From positions 1 to 64,000 of the forward strand of contig JADJEU010000006.1 of NCBI GenBank assembly GCA_016709005.1: 64,000 bases of DNA, written 5' to 3'. This DNA comes from Crocinitomicaceae bacterium. Lineage in GTDB: Bacteria > Bacteroidota > Bacteroidia > Flavobacteriales_D > Crocinitomicaceae. The notes below the pieces were generated by a model. That model was given only the letters and a program-made list of their open reading frames with translations, had not been told where the DNA came from and made no database searches. Positions 62,751 through 64,000 of the stretch are shown here, piece by piece. The position numbers and the translations under genes were made by a program. Position 1 is the first letter of the stretch; each line of letters starts with the position of its first letter.

Positions 62751-64000
62751 TTAATTTGCGATTAAAAATTTACCGCCTTCCAGCAGTTCTTTATCAGTAT
62801 TATAGATTCCATAAACATATGCACCTGCAGAAAGATTGAGCGGTATTTGTACCCAATTTAAATAATTTTCTTGGTCGTACACAATCGATCCGTTGCTGTT
62901 TGAAATAGTAAAAAATATATCAGTCTCTCCAAGATAATCCCGTGGAATTAAAATTCTGTTCTGATCGATGAATGGAATATTAGTGATGAAGGTTTCTGTA
63001 CTTAGATTTGCTTCCAGTTCGCGAATCGGGAAGTAAAAAAGATAGGCACCGCTTTGACGGTCTGACGCTAAAATCAAATTGTCATTTTCAAAGATAGAAA
63101 CGCCCCATAGACCATTCATTTTAAAATTGGAGTTTCCAGGATAGGTGTCATACGATCCTAGTTCGCGTACAGGTGAACTGGCTAAATCATAAATGCGCAA
63201 TCCCTCATTGTAGTATGCGCAAAACAGAAGATTTTCCAGTAGTACAATTTCATGTGGAATGTAATCGTTGAAATCAGTCGTACCAAATTCCTGATCCACC
63301 TTTATGTCGGCAAAGTTGTCAAGATAACAGAGTTTAATTTTAGTGCCTTCGGTTTCATCTGTAAAAGCATACTGCTTTTTTGAATCTGCAAGATAACCGC
63401 TGTGATTATAGCCTTGATTTGCATAAAAGTCGAGTTGCCCTAATAGAATTGGCATTGCTCCGTTGAATCGATAGACGCGCAATCCATCGTAGCCGCAATT
63501 TAAAAATGCGGTATCATTCACTACATGACAATCATGAACATAACTGACACCATTAAAATCTGCTATGAACGTTGGAAGTTCAGGATTTGTGAGATCCAGA
63601 ATTTTCATAGCTGCAGAGTTGGTTCCGCACGCGTAGAGCTTTGCATTGAGCGTGTCAATACAAACGGTATGAGCCGTCATAAAATGTGCATTACTGTCAT
63701 AGACGACAGAAACAGAGTCCGGCAAATATGAAAAATCAATAATCTGCAAACTGCTGCTGCCTTCGTCGCAAACGGCGTAGATGTAATTCTGATAAATGGA
63801 ATAATCACGATTTTCTGCTGTGATGTGCTGATATTTACCTGGCACAAAATCAATAAAGGAAAGTGAGTTGTTTGTGATTTTTAGAATGTGAGCACCCTCA
63901 TTGGATCCAATAACGGCATACTTTTCTCCTTCAAATTCAAAGCCAATAATTTCATTGAAGCGGATATCTTCTGGCCCTGAAATTATCGTCGTATCGGTCC
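62751..64000 (-). CDS. Choice-of-anchor-B/LVIVD-repeat secreted protein with T9SS tail, 5' end off window
   Basis: The frame is open to the window edge, so the N-terminus is missing. At least 416 residues are visible. LVIVD-type repeats are clear (EYKYAVIGSNEGAHILKIT-like start, SSSLQIIDFSYLPDSVSVVYDSNAHFMTAHTVCID, AAMKILDLTNPELPTFIADFNGVSYVHDCHVVND, GLRVYRF, GLRIYDLASSPVRELGSYDTYPG), as in choice-of-anchor B proteins. The last ~80 residues (NIPFIDQNRILIPRDYLGETDIFFTISNSNGSIVY...LSAGAYVYGIYN) fit a sorting domain. The exact function is unknown. Confidence 0.8.
   Translation of the reverse strand, partial: TDTTIISGPEDIRFNEIIGFEFEGEKYAVIGSNEGAHILKITNNSLSFIDFVPGKYQHITAENRDYSIYQNYIYAVCDEGSSSLQIIDFSYLPDSVSVVYDSNAHFMTAHTVCIDTLNAKLYACGTNSAAMKILDLTNPELPTFIADFNGVSYVHDCHVVNDTAFLNCGYDGLRVYRFNGAMPILLGQLDFYANQGYNHSGYLADSKKQYAFTDETEGTKIKLCYLDNFADIKVDQEFGTTDFNDYIPHEIVLLENLLFCAYYNEGLRIYDLASSPVRELGSYDTYPGNSNFKMNGLWGVSIFENDNLILASDRQSGAYLFYFPIRELEANLSTETFITNIPFIDQNRILIPRDYLGETDIFFTISNSNGSIVYDQENYLNWVQIPLNLSAGAYVYGIYNTDKELLEGGKFLIAN

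Noticed and set aside
1..64000. CRISPR arrays
   Set aside because: No regularly spaced short repeats with unique spacers were seen; the repeats found are dispersed palindromes, one tandem 22-bp pair, or protein-coding repeats.

Overview
The window is a chromosomal segment from a member of the Bacteroidota, most likely a Flavobacteriales-type gliding or marine/freshwater organism. The evidence is an AT-rich sequence, seven secreted proteins with C-terminal type IX secretion (T9SS) sorting tails, SprB-like repeats, a CotH kinase, a DUF2202 protein, Bacteroidota-type TAnnTTTG promoter boxes and many dispersed palindromic intergenic repeats. Species level cannot be read from the sequence.

Layout. 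1-5.2 kb: five plus-strand genes (PLP-dependent decarboxylase, QueD-like, HemN-like, RsgA, DUF202), all recognisable but broken by many frameshifts, with two copies of a ~400 bp dispersed repeat around them. 6-10.4 kb: accessory DNA, namely a P-loop ATPase fragment cut by an IS21-type element, a gene fragment on the other side of the IS, a terminase-small-subunit-like phage remnant, and tRNA-Ser with a partial tRNA-like copy beside it. 10.5-15.4 kb: a diverged truncated copy of a 2-oxoglutarate oxygenase gene, a secreted glycoside hydrolase, an IS3 element, and the intact oxygenase gene. 15.4-19.2 kb: the conserved tig-clpP-clpX chaperone/protease cluster (minus strand) plus tRNA-Leu. 19.3-30.5 kb: small envelope and lipoprotein genes, peptidase T, DinB, a Crp/Fnr regulator, CotH kinase. 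30.7-39.1 kb: outer-membrane receptor, glutathione peroxidase, etfBA, bifunctional nuclease, nucleoside permease. 39.2-42.8 kb: leuS. 43.1-64 kb: DUF2202 lipoprotein, multicopper oxidase, acyltransferase, two SpoIIE-type phosphatases with different sensors, and a run of T9SS cargo proteins.

The most striking observation is in leuS. Leucyl-tRNA synthetase carries an in-frame 194-codon insertion at the start of its CP1 editing domain. The insertion encodes a complete DUF559 (Vsr-like PD-(D/E)XK) endonuclease domain and is bounded by 33-bp inverted repeats. Each repeat is a hairpin with an 8-bp stem and 3-nt loop, and the two copies differ by a compensatory base-pair change. A second palindrome with the same 8+3+8 geometry lies in frame further downstream in the same gene, and related CCTCGGTCC-bearing repeats sit between genes at 5.2 and 5.7 kb. 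This looks like a palindrome-flanked nuclease element that inhabits an essential gene without interrupting its reading frame.

A second observation is a pair of near-identical operators (GTGATnnnTGTCACG) 43 and 48 bp upstream of the DUF2202 and multicopper oxidase start codons, suggesting a shared Crp/Fnr-family regulon.

Two kinds of frameshift occur. In the first ~9 kb they are dense in every gene, which suggests an uncorrected contig end. Elsewhere they are isolated, often at homopolymers, in genes that are otherwise intact. Both are flagged per gene.
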